Shown piece after piece: positions 16,371 to 25,012 of a stretch of DNA of 64,000 bases. Positions within the stretch are counted from its first letter, which is position 1. Each line of letters opens with the position of its first letter. A model generated the notes under the pieces. The model did no database searches, was not told the DNA's origin, and saw nothing but the letters and a program-made list of their open reading frames with translations. Origin of the DNA: Candidatus Dormiibacterota bacterium (lineage in GTDB: Bacteria; Acidobacteriota; Polarisedimenticolia; Gp22-AA2). Both the position numbers and the translations under genes were made by a program. The stretch covers positions 36,796 through 100,795 of the forward strand of contig DASQAT010000004.1 of assembly GCA_035635555.1 (NCBI GenBank), read 5' to 3'.

Positions 16371-16405
16371 TTGACACCCCATCGGGGGGGTCCTAGAATC
16401 GAAGC
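16371..16405 (+). promoter_or_regulatory. Near-consensus sigma-70 promoter, leaderless
   Basis: TTGACA at 16371-16376, a 17-nt spacer and TAGAAT at 16394-16399 form a near-perfect promoter. Only 6 nt separate the -10 box from the ATG at 16406, so the mRNA should start at the start codon. Confidence 0.75.
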
Positions 16406-17692
16406 ATGGCGCGCGACGGCGACCATCCCGACGATCTCGTTTACGACTGGAACCTCTCCGACCTCCCGGCAAGACCGTCCCTTCCGATCGGTCTCGACGA
16501 CGAGACGCTGCGCGACGGTCTGCAGGGACCGAGCGTCACCGATCCGCCGATCGAGATGAAGGGCAGGATCCTGCGCGCCATGGACGCGCTCGGCATCGAC
16601 ACGGCCGACGTCGGCCTGCCGGGCGCGGGCCCGAAGGCGGTCGCCGACTCGACCGCGCTGTGCCGGCAGATCGTGGAGGAGAAGCTGTCCATCCGTCCGA
16701 ACTGCGCGGCGCGCACGATGGCGCGTGACATCGAGCCGATCGCGCGGATTGCCTCGTCCACGGGTCTCCCGGTGGAGGCCTGCCTGTTCATCGGCTCATC
16801 GGCGATCAGGCAGTACGCGGAGGACTGGTCGATCGATCTGCTTCAGCAGCGCACGGAGGAGTCGGTCAGGTTCGCCGTCAGGGAAGGGCTTCCGGTGATG
16901 TACGTCACCGAGGACACCTGTCGCGCGCATCCCGACACGCTGCGGCGCCTGTACAGGACCGCCATCGACTGCGGGGCGCGGCGTCTGTGCGTGACCGACA
17001 CGGTGGGTCACGCGACGCCCCACGGGGCCGTGCAGGTGGTCCGCTTCGTGGCGCGGATCGTCGAGGAGAGCGGTGCCCACGTCGGCATCGACTGGCACGG
17101 CCACCGCGATCGCGGCCTGGGACTCGCCAACACGCTCGCCGCGATAGCCGCGGGCGCCACGCGGGTGCACGGATGCGCGCTGGGCATCGGCGAGCGGGCG
17201 GGGAACACCCCGATGGACCTGATCCTGGTGAACCTGAAGCTGCTCGGTTGGATCGACCGCGACCTGACGGGTCTGGGCGAGTACTGCCGCCTGGTCTCCG
17301 AAGGGTGCCGGGTGCCGATCCCCTCCAACTATCCCGTGGTCGGCCCGGACGCCTTCGAGACCGGCACCGGCGTGCACGCCGCGGCGGTCATCAAGGCGCT
17401 GCGCAAGAACGATCCGTGGCTGGCCGACCGCGTCTACTCCGGCGTCCCGGCCTCCGATTTCGGCTTCCGCCAGACGATCCGCATCGGTCCGATGAGCGGC
17501 CGGTCGAACGTCATCTTCTGGATGGAGCAGCACGGCCTGGAGCCGAAGGACGAAGTGGTCGATCGAATCTTCGCCGCCGCGAAGAACAGCGACCGGCTCC
17601 TCGAAGAGGATGAGATCCGGGAGCTGGCCGGCCCGCCGAAGGCCTCCGCCGCGGGCCGTCCCCGCAGTTCCGGCACGCGTCGCCGCGGCTAG
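16406..17692 (+). CDS. LeuA/homocitrate-synthase-like acyltransferase (DRE-TIM family)
   Basis: A 428-residue enzyme of the family that condenses an acyl-CoA with a 2-oxoacid. The barrel begins GLDDETLRDGLQGPSV (DETLRDG, the metal/substrate motif), and has GIDWHGHRDRGLGLANTLAA with the metal-binding HxH, then CALGIGERAGNTPMD. A later segment FETGTGVHAAAVIKA and SGRSNVIFWMEQHG matches the catalytic subdomain of 2-isopropylmalate and homocitrate synthases. The C-terminal allosteric domain of typical LeuA is missing. Which oxoacid it uses (2-oxoisovalerate, 2-oxoglutarate or other) cannot be decided. It is not beside other leucine genes. The start is fixed by the promoter just before it. Confidence 0.82.
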   Translation: MARDGDHPDDLVYDWNLSDLPARPSLPIGLDDETLRDGLQGPSVTDPPIEMKGRILRAMDALGIDTADVGLPGAGPKAVADSTALCRQIVEEKLSIRPNCAARTMARDIEPIARIASSTGLPVEACLFIGSSAIRQYAEDWSIDLLQQRTEESVRFAVREGLPVMYVTEDTCRAHPDTLRRLYRTAIDCGARRLCVTDTVGHATPHGAVQVVRFVARIVEESGAHVGIDWHGHRDRGLGLANTLAAIAAGATRVHGCALGIGERAGNTPMDLILVNLKLLGWIDRDLTGLGEYCRLVSEGCRVPIPSNYPVVGPDAFETGTGVHAAAVIKALRKNDPWLADRVYSGVPASDFGFRQTIRIGPMSGRSNVIFWMEQHGLEPKDEVVDRIFAAAKNSDRLLEEDEIRELAGPPKASAAGRPRSSGTRRRG

Positions 17693-17707
17693 CAGCCGCG
17701 GCCGGTC

Positions 17708-18625
17708 TCATTCCAGAGGCTCGACCGAGACGCGGTTGCGGCCCTCTTCCTTCGCGCGGTACAGGGCCTTGTCGGCGCGCCCGATCAGAGTCTGGACGTC
17801 GTCCCCGTGCGCCGGGAACAGCGCGACCCCGATGCTGATGGTCACGGCGACCTCCACCCCCGCGTAGGTGATCCGCTCGTGCTCGATGGTCCGGCGTATC
17901 CGCTCGGCGGCCTGCCGCGCTTCCAGCCCGGTCCGCTCGGAGAGGTAGGCGATGAACTCCTCGCCGCCGTAGCGCGCCGACACGTCGTCGTCGCGGAGGG
18001 ACTCGCGGATCAGGCGCCCGACTTCCGCCAGCACGTGGCTCCCCACCAGGTGGCCGTGGGTGTCGTTGACCGACTTGAAGTGATCGAGGTCCATCATCAG
18101 GACCGCCATCGGGAGACCATAGCGCCGACAGCGCTTCAGGTCCATCTCCAGAGCCAAGTCGAGCGATTCCTTGGTGAGAAGACCGGTGAGCCGATCGTAG
18201 GTGATGCGGTTCCGGACCTCCTCGTGATAGCGGACTTCGATCTCGTCGAGCAGCACGAACTTGAGGAGGGTGCCGCCGACCTGGATCTTGTCCCCCTCCT
18301 TCAGCTCGATGTGCTCGGCGGGACGGTTGTTGACCAGGGTGCCGTTGGTGCTGCCGAGGTCGTGCAGGACGTAGCGCCCGAACTTCCTCCCCTCATCCCA
18401 CTCGTGCTCGATGCTGGCGTGCTCGCGCGAGGCGAGATCGTCCAGGACCCGGATGTCCACCTCGGGTCCGCGCCCCACGAGCGTGCGCCGGCGGCGCAGC
18501 CGGAAATCGCGGCCGATCTGGGCGCCGCGCAGGACGACGAGCGAGGCGTGGGTCTTCTTGAAGCGGCCACTGTCGAGGATGGCCTTGTCGATGGCCATCG
18601 TGCGGTCATGCGGTCGGTCCGGCAC
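17708..18625 (-). CDS. FHA-GGDEF diguanylate cyclase (copy 1)
   Basis: A 305-residue soluble protein: an FHA domain (TLVGRGPEVDIRVLDDLASREHASIE ending at VLHDLGSTNGTLVN, shown here in parts of under 20: GRGPEVDIRVLDD, SREHASIE, DLGSTNGTLVN) followed by a GGDEF domain. The active-site motif is RYGGEEF, and the RxxD product-inhibition site (RDDD) sits five residues before it, so it should make cyclic di-GMP and be feedback controlled. FHA domains read phosphothreonine, linking it to a Ser/Thr kinase not present here. It starts at a GTG 10 nt after the stop of a close paralogue and is in one operon with it. Confidence 0.92.
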   Translation of the reverse strand: MPDRPHDRTMAIDKAILDSGRFKKTHASLVVLRGAQIGRDFRLRRRRTLVGRGPEVDIRVLDDLASREHASIEHEWDEGRKFGRYVLHDLGSTNGTLVNNRPAEHIELKEGDKIQVGGTLLKFVLLDEIEVRYHEEVRNRITYDRLTGLLTKESLDLALEMDLKRCRRYGLPMAVLMMDLDHFKSVNDTHGHLVGSHVLAEVGRLIRESLRDDDVSARYGGEEFIAYLSERTGLEARQAAERIRRTIEHERITYAGVEVAVTISIGVALFPAHGDDVQTLIGRADKALYRAKEEGRNRVSVEPLE

Positions 18626-18635
18626 GGTTCTCGCC

Positions 18636-19553
18636 TCAGTCCTCCGTCTCGACGCAGGTGCGGTTGCGGCCGCCCTCCTTGGCCCTGTAGAGGGCCAGGT
18701 CGGCGCGGCGGACCAGGGAGACGATATCCCGGCCGTGCGCGGGACAGGCCGCGATGCCGATGCTGATGGTGATCCTGAGAGTTGCGCCGTCCAGCGTGAA
18801 GGGATGCTCCTCGATGGCGCCGCGGACGCGTTCCGCCGCCAGCGTCGCCCCCGGGAGGGCGGTCTCGGACAGGTAGGCGAGGAACTCTTCCCCGCCGTAA
18901 CGCGCCGCGACGTCGGCTGAACGGATCGACTCGCGGATCAGCCGGCCGACCTCGGCCAGGACGTGGCTGCCCATGAGGTGTCCGTGCGTGGCGTTCACCG
19001 ACTTGAAGCGGTCGAGGTCCATCATCAGCACGGTCAGGGGCAGCCCGTACCGGAGGCAGCGCTTCAGCTCCATCTCGAGCGCCAGATAGAGCGATTCCTT
19101 GGTCAAAAGACCGGTGAGCTGGTCGTAGGAGATGCGGTTGCGGACCTCCTCGTGGAATTTCGCCTCGATGTCGTCGAGAAGGACGAACTTCAGGACGGTG
19201 TCGCCGATCTGGATCTTGTCCCCTTCCCGCAGGTCGGCGCTCTCCACGCGGGTCGAGTTGACGAAGGTGTGGTTCGTGCTGCCGAGGTCGACGATCCGGT
19301 ACGTGGTCACCTGCGTCGCAGGGTCCCAGAGGCACTCGACGCGGGCATGCTCGCGCGATGCGAGGTCGTCGGCCAGCCGGATCTCCGCCCCGAATCCCCG
19401 ACCGACGATCATCCGGCCGCGGCGCACGCGGAAGTTGCGTCCGAACTCGGCGCCCTGGAGGACGACCAGCGCGGCGTGCTCCTTGCGGAATCGTCCCGCG
19501 TCGAGGGACGATCTGTCGATCGCCATGGTGCGATCGTGCGGTTTCTGGGACAT
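18636..19553 (-). CDS. FHA-GGDEF diguanylate cyclase (copy 2)
   Basis: The upstream member of a tandem duplicated pair, 305 residues, sharing nearly all blocks with copy 1 (RTMAID at the N terminus, YDQLTGLLTKESL, MMDLDRFKSVNATHGH). GGDEF motif RYGGEEF and inhibitory RxxD (RSAD) are intact. The FHA loop differs: STNHT in place of STNGT, and the phosphopeptide-facing loops have diverged, so it may read a different phosphoprotein. The start MSQKPHDR at 19553 was chosen because copy 1 has the matching PHDRTMAID; the extra upstream residues in the longer frame have no counterpart. A GAGAAGG tract touches the ATG. Confidence 0.92.
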   Translation of the reverse strand: MSQKPHDRTMAIDRSSLDAGRFRKEHAALVVLQGAEFGRNFRVRRGRMIVGRGFGAEIRLADDLASREHARVECLWDPATQVTTYRIVDLGSTNHTFVNSTRVESADLREGDKIQIGDTVLKFVLLDDIEAKFHEEVRNRISYDQLTGLLTKESLYLALEMELKRCLRYGLPLTVLMMDLDRFKSVNATHGHLMGSHVLAEVGRLIRESIRSADVAARYGGEEFLAYLSETALPGATLAAERVRGAIEEHPFTLDGATLRITISIGIAACPAHGRDIVSLVRRADLALYRAKEGGRNRTCVETED

Positions 19554-19676
19554 CCTTCTCCGGCGGCTGACGCCGGGTCGCCCGCCGGTTACGATTCTGC
19601 AACGGGTCTTCGGCGTCTCCGATTCCAATCTAGGCCGGAGAGGCGGGATGTCCAACGGCCACCGCCCGGGCGCGGC

Positions 19677-21101
19677 TCACAGCTTGAGGAAGCACCACTC
19701 TTTCGTGTACGGCACGCTTCCCATCTGCACGCCGCGCTTCGCGGTGACCATCACGTTGTCGGAGTGGTTGTAGCCGAACCCCTGCTCGGGGACGTACAGG
19801 CCCGGCTCGTTGCTGAACATCATGCCGGTCTCCAGCATCGTGTGGTCCCCCAGCGCGATGTACGGCGGCTGGTGTCCCTCCGACCCCTCCCCGTGCGCCG
19901 GCCGGTGGTAGACGTACTTCGCCATGCCGTTCTTGACCTGGTGGTCGTGCACCAGCTTGGCGACGTAGGAGCCGGTCACGCCGGCGGCCGAGGCGTCCGC
20001 CTGGATCCGGCAGCACTCGGTGTGCACCTCCCAGACCTTCTCCCGCGGCGAGTCCCACGGGGCGATCTGCAGGGCGCGGTACAACTCCCCCCCGCATCCC
20101 CCGATCTTGACGTCGCCCGAGACCTGCAGGGAATCCCCCTTCTTGATGCGATTGTGGTGGAACTGGTTCGGATGCGGGTAGGCGGTGCCGACCCCCGTGC
20201 GGACGCCGATCTCGACGCCGATGCCGACGGCCGTGTGCGGCTTCCCGTCGCGCTTGATGTCCTTCAGGATCAGGTCGACGCCGTACTGGGTTGCGGCCGT
20301 CTGCACGTCGAAGTCCGTGACGTCGGTGCCGTGCGCCAGGATGTAATCGCGGGCGAAGGCGTGGATCCGGCTGAAGTAGTTCATGGCGCGCTGCGTCAGC
20401 GCGATCTCCTCATCCGTCTTGACCATCCGCAGTCGTTCGCACATCTCGCCGGCCTTCTTGATGACCGTCGATGGCAGGACGTCGGCGACCGAGTCCAGGA
20501 GATCGGCGGTGATCGGGAAATCGACGCCGATCACCCTTCCGCCCCAGCCGCGCTTGCGGAGTCCTTTGAGCATCCAGCGTGTGAGGTCGACCGTCGCCCC
20601 CATCTGCACCCTCCCCTGATCGGGGAACGCTCCCTCGCCGTGCTTGAAATCGAAATAGGTCTCCCGGTCCTTGATCCACCAGGAACCGACCAGGTCCCGA
20701 TCGAGACTCGGGTGGAACCAGGTCGGTTCCTGCCCGTTCGCGGGGATGAAGACGTGGAACGGCCGCTCGGTCGATGTGTGCCACAGACCGGTGAAATAGA
20801 TGATGTTCCAGCGGTCGCGCAGGAGGGCCCCGTCGATCCCCTCCTCGTGAAGACGCGCCTGCAGCCGGGCGATGGCACGCCTGTGCCAGGTTTCGTCGAG
20901 GCGGTCGAAGGTGGCCGGCTGCGGGTGGTCGGGATCCGTCAGGATCAGGGCCGCCGATCCGGACATCGATGCCGGAGACGGCTTCTCCGGGCCGGTCGCG
21001 GGGGCGGCCGGCGGCGTCGCCGGCTTCACACCCGCTCCGACCATGCCGCCCGCGACCGCCGCCATGGATCCCACCACGAATTCCCGACGCGTCCTGCGCA
21101 T
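19677..21101 (-). CDS. Tat-exported M24-family metallopeptidase (Xaa-Pro aminopeptidase-like)
   Basis: A 474-residue protein starting MRRTRREFVVGSMAAVAGG, a twin-arginine signal (RREF followed by a hydrophobic, Ala/Gly-rich stretch), so the folded enzyme is exported. The N-terminal creatinase-like domain (RDRWNIIYFTGLWHTSTE) precedes the pita-bread fold. Metal ligand positions are seen around HTAVGIGVEIG, SLQVSGDVKIGGCGGELYR, YHRPAHGEGSEGH, and MMFSNEPGLYVPEQG. The first Asp of the canonical DAG motif is represented by SGDVKIG. A purine-rich AGGGAG site precedes the ATG at 21101. Likely an exported dipeptidase or a related hydrolase; exact activity is uncertain. Confidence 0.85.
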   Translation of the reverse strand: MRRTRREFVVGSMAAVAGGMVGAGVKPATPPAAPATGPEKPSPASMSGSAALILTDPDHPQPATFDRLDETWHRRAIARLQARLHEEGIDGALLRDRWNIIYFTGLWHTSTERPFHVFIPANGQEPTWFHPSLDRDLVGSWWIKDRETYFDFKHGEGAFPDQGRVQMGATVDLTRWMLKGLRKRGWGGRVIGVDFPITADLLDSVADVLPSTVIKKAGEMCERLRMVKTDEEIALTQRAMNYFSRIHAFARDYILAHGTDVTDFDVQTAATQYGVDLILKDIKRDGKPHTAVGIGVEIGVRTGVGTAYPHPNQFHHNRIKKGDSLQVSGDVKIGGCGGELYRALQIAPWDSPREKVWEVHTECCRIQADASAAGVTGSYVAKLVHDHQVKNGMAKYVYHRPAHGEGSEGHQPPYIALGDHTMLETGMMFSNEPGLYVPEQGFGYNHSDNVMVTAKRGVQMGSVPYTKEWCFLKL

Positions 21102-21209
21102 GACCGCTCCCTGGCCCGATCGCATTCCGGGCGACACGTGCCTCGTTTTTCAGAAGTGAGGCGGATGATAGTCGAAGGGGCGGCGCGCTACAACGGGGAG
21201 GACGAACTC

Positions 21210-22445
21210 CTAGACGGTCGGGGAGACGCCGCCACGAAAACGGCGGATATGCGCGGGAAGATTCAGACCGCCCGGGCGCGGCGCCGTGGAGGACAGGTTG
21301 CGGGACAGCGTGCGGTAGGCGTTCTCGACTTCGGCCACGGTGGCGCGGCGTTCAGTCTCGCAATCGAGCGGGGCCAGCGCCGGCGAGTCGGAGCGCAGGG
21401 TGCGGCGCAACCGCATGTAGGAGCCGAGGATCTCGTCCTGCGGCGCGCCGGGACGGAGGTCGAGGGCACGGTAGGCCTCCGCCCCCGGGACCCAGGGGCC
21501 GGGGAAGGGGCGAACCGACGCCGCCCGACGGGCAAGGACCGACTCGGCGACGGCGCGCAGCATCTCGGCGGTGCGGGTACGCGGGTACTCCGCGAGGTAC
21601 GCCTTCCGTCCCTTGACGCACTGCACCAGCGTCGTGTCGTACGGGATGGCGCCGGCGAAGCGCACCGGGATGCGGATGAACCTCTCCGACACCCACTCCA
21701 TCGATTCCCCCAGGACCTCGTCCTCGTGGCTGCGCACCTGGTTCATCACGAGGTGCGGGACGAAGGCCTCGACGTGGCTCGAGAGGGCCTGAGCGGCCAT
21801 CGAGTCCACGCGTGCGATCTCCTCGAGGATCTCGGACGGGCGGCCGTCGTCCGCCTGGTCCCGGTGCTCCAGGACCAGGTCGATGATCGACTGGTACCCC
21901 AGCGTGCGGCCGAGATGGTGGAGGCGCCTGAGGAACGCCGCCTTGAGGAAGCGATAGCAGTTTTCCACGGACGTCGGCTCGGGCAGGATGACGAGGAGAC
22001 CTCGGTCGGCAAGGGAGAACAGGTCGAGCACGTTCAGCGACGTGCCGGCCCCCAGATCGAGCAGCACCACATCGGCGGGGAGGGACATCAGCACGCGCAG
22101 GAGACGGGTCTTCTGGAAGTGCTTCAGGCTCTCGATATCCAGGCTGTTGCGCGCGCCGCTGACGAGCGACAGGCGCGGCACGCCGGTCTCGGAGACGACC
22201 GTCTCGATCGACTCGAAGCGCCTCTTGACGAAGTCGCTCAGGGCCAGCGCGGGGGGGGCGAGGCCGAGCACGGTGTGCAGGTTCGGCGCCCCCAGGTCCC
22301 CGTCGACGAGGATCACCCGGCGTCCCATCTGGGACAGGTGGATGCCGAGGCTCGCCGCGACCAGGGACTTCCCCGTGCCGCCCTTGCCGCCGCCGACCGC
22401 CCAAATCTGGGGGCGGCGCTGATGTGTGCGCGAGAGAGTGTTCAT
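21210..22445 (-). CDS. MinD/ParA-family ATPase with C-terminal DnaJ-like helical domain
   Basis: The 411-residue protein has a deviant Walker A motif (GGGKGGTGKSLVAASLG), switch I (ILVDGDLGAPNLHTVLGL) and Walker B-like VVLLDLGAGTS, as in MinD/FlhG-type ATPases that place or count membrane structures. Up to residue 300 it follows that fold. The last 110 residues contain AYRALDLRPGAPQDEILGSY ... AEVENAYRTLSR, the helical pattern of J-like domains, though the HPD motif is absent. No flagellar or chemosensory genes are adjacent. A short A/T-rich stretch precedes the ATG. Neighbours are an outer-membrane barrel (divergent) and the Tat peptidase. Confidence 0.85.
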   Translation of the reverse strand: MNTLSRTHQRRPQIWAVGGGKGGTGKSLVAASLGIHLSQMGRRVILVDGDLGAPNLHTVLGLAPPALALSDFVKRRFESIETVVSETGVPRLSLVSGARNSLDIESLKHFQKTRLLRVLMSLPADVVLLDLGAGTSLNVLDLFSLADRGLLVILPEPTSVENCYRFLKAAFLRRLHHLGRTLGYQSIIDLVLEHRDQADDGRPSEILEEIARVDSMAAQALSSHVEAFVPHLVMNQVRSHEDEVLGESMEWVSERFIRIPVRFAGAIPYDTTLVQCVKGRKAYLAEYPRTRTAEMLRAVAESVLARRAASVRPFPGPWVPGAEAYRALDLRPGAPQDEILGSYMRLRRTLRSDSPALAPLDCETERRATVAEVENAYRTLSRNLSSTAPRPGGLNLPAHIRRFRGGVSPTV

Positions 22446-22596
22446 TTTTCATTTCAAGTACGCCGAGTTCGGTCGTCGCGCAACTGACGGTATCGTGACG
22501 CTCCGTCAGGGGGGCGCCGCGAAGAGGGGCAGGGGCTTGCCAGGCATGCCCCGAGTGGGGTAGAAGCGCGTTTTCACCCGACCTCGGAGGCCCCGG

Positions 22597-23415
22597 ATGC
22601 GCGATCACCGTTTCGTCATCATCCCCCTCCTTCTCCTCCTGCTGCCGATCGCCTCCGGGAGGGCGCTGGCCCAAGCCCCGCCCTACGCTGCGCCCGGCGC
22701 GCCGCCGAAGAGGGGCGTCGGCGACCGCAACGAGCGGCGGCTGTTCCAGCGCTTCGTGGAGGACGCGGCGGTCTCCACGGGCGGATGGGTCGAGATGCAG
22801 TACACCTACGACAACCTGGCCGACGGCAGCCGCCATTTCCTGGGACCCAACGTGGCCTTCAAGATCGTCAATGACGTCGAGGGGGGTGTGCGCTTCGGCT
22901 GGGTGGACGTCAATCCGGACACGGGGTCGAACCAGTCGGGTCTCTCCGACGTCGATCTCTACGCCAAGTACCGCTTCCCGGGCGGCCGGTCCCGGACGGC
23001 GGTGGGGGCGCTCGTGAAACTGCCATCGGCGGACGAGACCAAGGGGCTCGGCACGGGCCGGAAGGACGTCGAGATGTTCGCCGCCTGGCGGGCCGACCTG
23101 GAGGCCGTGTCGATCACCGCCAACGCCGGCATCCGCTTCAACGGAGATCCGCCGGCGCCGCTCCCGTCGACCGACAACTCCTTCCTGCTCGGCGGAGCGA
23201 TCCTCCTGCCAGCCTCGCCCCGCCTGACCTTCGTGATCGAGGCCACCTTCGAGACCGAGAGGATCGAGGGGGCCTCCGACGACGCCCGCCTCACCCTGGG
23301 CTTCCAGGCGCGCAACCGCAAGGGGCACGGCGGTTTCCGCGGCGGGGTGGCCGTGCCCCTGTCCGACGGCGCCCCCGACTACCAGGTGATCGCCGGCGCC
23401 TTCCTGACATACTGA
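22597..23415 (+). CDS. Predicted outer-membrane beta-barrel protein (transporter-like)
   Basis: A 272-residue protein with a signal peptide (VIIPLLLLLLPIASGRALAQ) and a strand-rich body: GGWVEMQYTYDNLADGSR, EGGVRFGWVDVNPDTG, DVDLYAKYRFPGG, LTFVIEATFETERIEG, and an aromatic C terminus (VIAGAFLTY). This resembles the transporter family annotated as putative MetA-pathway/phenol-degradation barrels, whose substrates are mostly unknown. A CGGAGG ribosome site lies just before the ATG. A GC hairpin at 23419-23438 downstream may end the transcript. The histidine kinase gene starts 78 nt later on the same strand, so the barrel could be connected to that signalling system. Confidence 0.78.
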   Translation: MRDHRFVIIPLLLLLLPIASGRALAQAPPYAAPGAPPKRGVGDRNERRLFQRFVEDAAVSTGGWVEMQYTYDNLADGSRHFLGPNVAFKIVNDVEGGVRFGWVDVNPDTGSNQSGLSDVDLYAKYRFPGGRSRTAVGALVKLPSADETKGLGTGRKDVEMFAAWRADLEAVSITANAGIRFNGDPPAPLPSTDNSFLLGGAILLPASPRLTFVIEATFETERIEGASDDARLTLGFQARNRKGHGGFRGGVAVPLSDGAPDYQVIAGAFLTY

Positions 23416-23493
23416 GACGGCCCGCCCGGCGGGCGGTCTGCGGCGAGCCCCTGTGCTAGGATCATGGGCCCGGCCGCGCTCCAGAGGACCGCC

Positions 23494-24984
23494 ATGACCA
23501 ACCCCCTGCAGAGACTGACGATCGGAACCAGGCTCCTCCTCATCGTCCTGGTGATGATGCTCCTGACCCTGACCAGCTCGTTCCTTCTCTACTCGCATTT
23601 CGAGGTGGCGCTCCTCGACGAGATCCAGGGGCAGACCGAGTCGCTCTCCAAGGCCCTGCAGATCAGCGTCCAGCAGCTCACGTCCAAGGGGATGAGCGAC
23701 GACAAGCTGCTGAACGACTACGTGCAGCGCCTGTCGAGCAAGGGCGTCAAGGAGATCTCGATCCTGAGCAACGAGAAGCAGGTCGTGGCGTCGTCGAACC
23801 TGTCGAAGATCGGCAAGACTCTCGGTCCGGTGCGTCTCCCGCGCCACGGCGACAGCGTGATCATCACCGGCACGCTGGCGGACGACGATGCCGATTTCGA
23901 GGGGAAGAAACCGTATACCCTGGACATCCCGATCATCGTGGACAACGAGAAACGGGGGTACGTCCGCCTGCACCTCCTCCTGGACGACTTCCAGCAGATC
24001 ATCCACGAGGCGCTCAGCCGGAGGCTGCTCGCGACGGCGCTGGTCTTCCTGCTCGGTCTGGCGGGGGTCGTGGCCCTGTCGTACGGCGTGACCCGCTCGC
24101 TCGACCAGCTGGCGAAGGCGGCGGGCCGCGTGGCGGAGGGAGACCTCTCGGGCCGCATCCAGTCGCGGCGGCAGGACGAGGTCGGGAGGCTGATCGCGAC
24201 CTTCAACACGATGGTCGAGAAGCTCGGGGAGCAGCGCGCCCTCGAGGCGCGCCTGCGGCGCGCCGAGCGCGCCTCGGCCGTCGCCAAGCTGGCCGCCGCG
24301 GTGGCGCACGAGATCCGAAACCCGCTCAACCTCATCAGCCTGAGCGTCGACCACCTCGGGATCGAGTTCCCGCCGCCCGACCCGGGACGGGCGGAGGAGC
24401 ACGCGCGGATCATCGCGTCGGTAAGGGACGAGCTCCTGCGCCTCAACCACATGGTCGGCGATTTCCTGAGCTACGGACGGCCGCCGCGGCTGGCGCTGCG
24501 CAGCTGCCGCGTCGACGAGACGCTGGACGAGGTGCTGTCGCTGGTGCAGGCGAAGGCGCGCGACCAGAGGATCGAAATCGTCAGGCGCGTCCCGGCCGAC
24601 CTCCCCGCGCTGCAGGCGGACCCGGAGGGCCTGCGGACCTGCTTTCTCAACGTGGTGATCAACGCCCTGCAGGCGACCCCTCCGGGGGGGTGCCTGACGA
24701 CCGAGGCGAAGGCCTCGCAGAACGGTTCGGGTGGGGGAATCGTCTCGATCGCGTTCAGCGACACAGGCTGCGGCATCACCCAGCCGGATCTCGAGCGCAT
24801 CTTCGAGCCGTACTTCTCGACGCGCGAGGCCGGGGTGGGGCTGGGACTCGCGATCACCCAGAGGATCGTCCAGGACCACGGCGGCGAGATCCGGGTGGAC
24901 AGCGCCCCGGGCAGGGGGACGACCTTCCGGATCGACCTGCCGTTGCGCGGACCCGACGAGGCGGCCTCATGGGATGCCGCCTGA
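23494..24984 (+). CDS. Membrane sensor histidine kinase (NtrB/AtoS-like)
   Basis: A 496-residue sensor: transmembrane helix 1 (LLLIVLVMMLLTLTSSFLL), a periplasmic domain of about 160 residues, helix 2 (ALVFLLGLAGVVALSYG), a HAMP domain (AAGRVAEGDLSGRI), then HisKA with the phospho-acceptor His in VAHEIRNPLNLISL and an ATPase domain with N box FLNVVINALQ, G1 FSDTGCGI and G2 GVGLGLAIT. It phosphorylates the NtrC-type regulator encoded 28 nt downstream. The ATG at 23494 follows AGAGGA by 5 nt; an ATG 30 nt upstream lacks a site. The signal sensed is unknown. Confidence 0.92.
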   Translation: MTNPLQRLTIGTRLLLIVLVMMLLTLTSSFLLYSHFEVALLDEIQGQTESLSKALQISVQQLTSKGMSDDKLLNDYVQRLSSKGVKEISILSNEKQVVASSNLSKIGKTLGPVRLPRHGDSVIITGTLADDDADFEGKKPYTLDIPIIVDNEKRGYVRLHLLLDDFQQIIHEALSRRLLATALVFLLGLAGVVALSYGVTRSLDQLAKAAGRVAEGDLSGRIQSRRQDEVGRLIATFNTMVEKLGEQRALEARLRRAERASAVAKLAAAVAHEIRNPLNLISLSVDHLGIEFPPPDPGRAEEHARIIASVRDELLRLNHMVGDFLSYGRPPRLALRSCRVDETLDEVLSLVQAKARDQRIEIVRRVPADLPALQADPEGLRTCFLNVVINALQATPPGGCLTTEAKASQNGSGGGIVSIAFSDTGCGITQPDLERIFEPYFSTREAGVGLGLAITQRIVQDHGGEIRVDSAPGRGTTFRIDLPLRGPDEAASWDAA

Positions 24985-25012
24985 TGGCGGGCGAAGGCGT
25001 GAGGATCTCCCT

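Noticed and set aside
22500..22560. GGGGCAGGGGCTTGCC upstream of the barrel gene, resembling a sigma-54 promoter.
   Set aside because: The spacing between GG and GC is one nucleotide short and the -24 element does not match TGGCA. It is not comparable with the exact site at 26597.
23457..23466. TAGGAT next to an ATG at 23464 as a leaderless start for the kinase.
   Set aside because: The gap is only one nucleotide, too short for a -10 box, and AGAGGA before the ATG at 23494 gives a conventional start.
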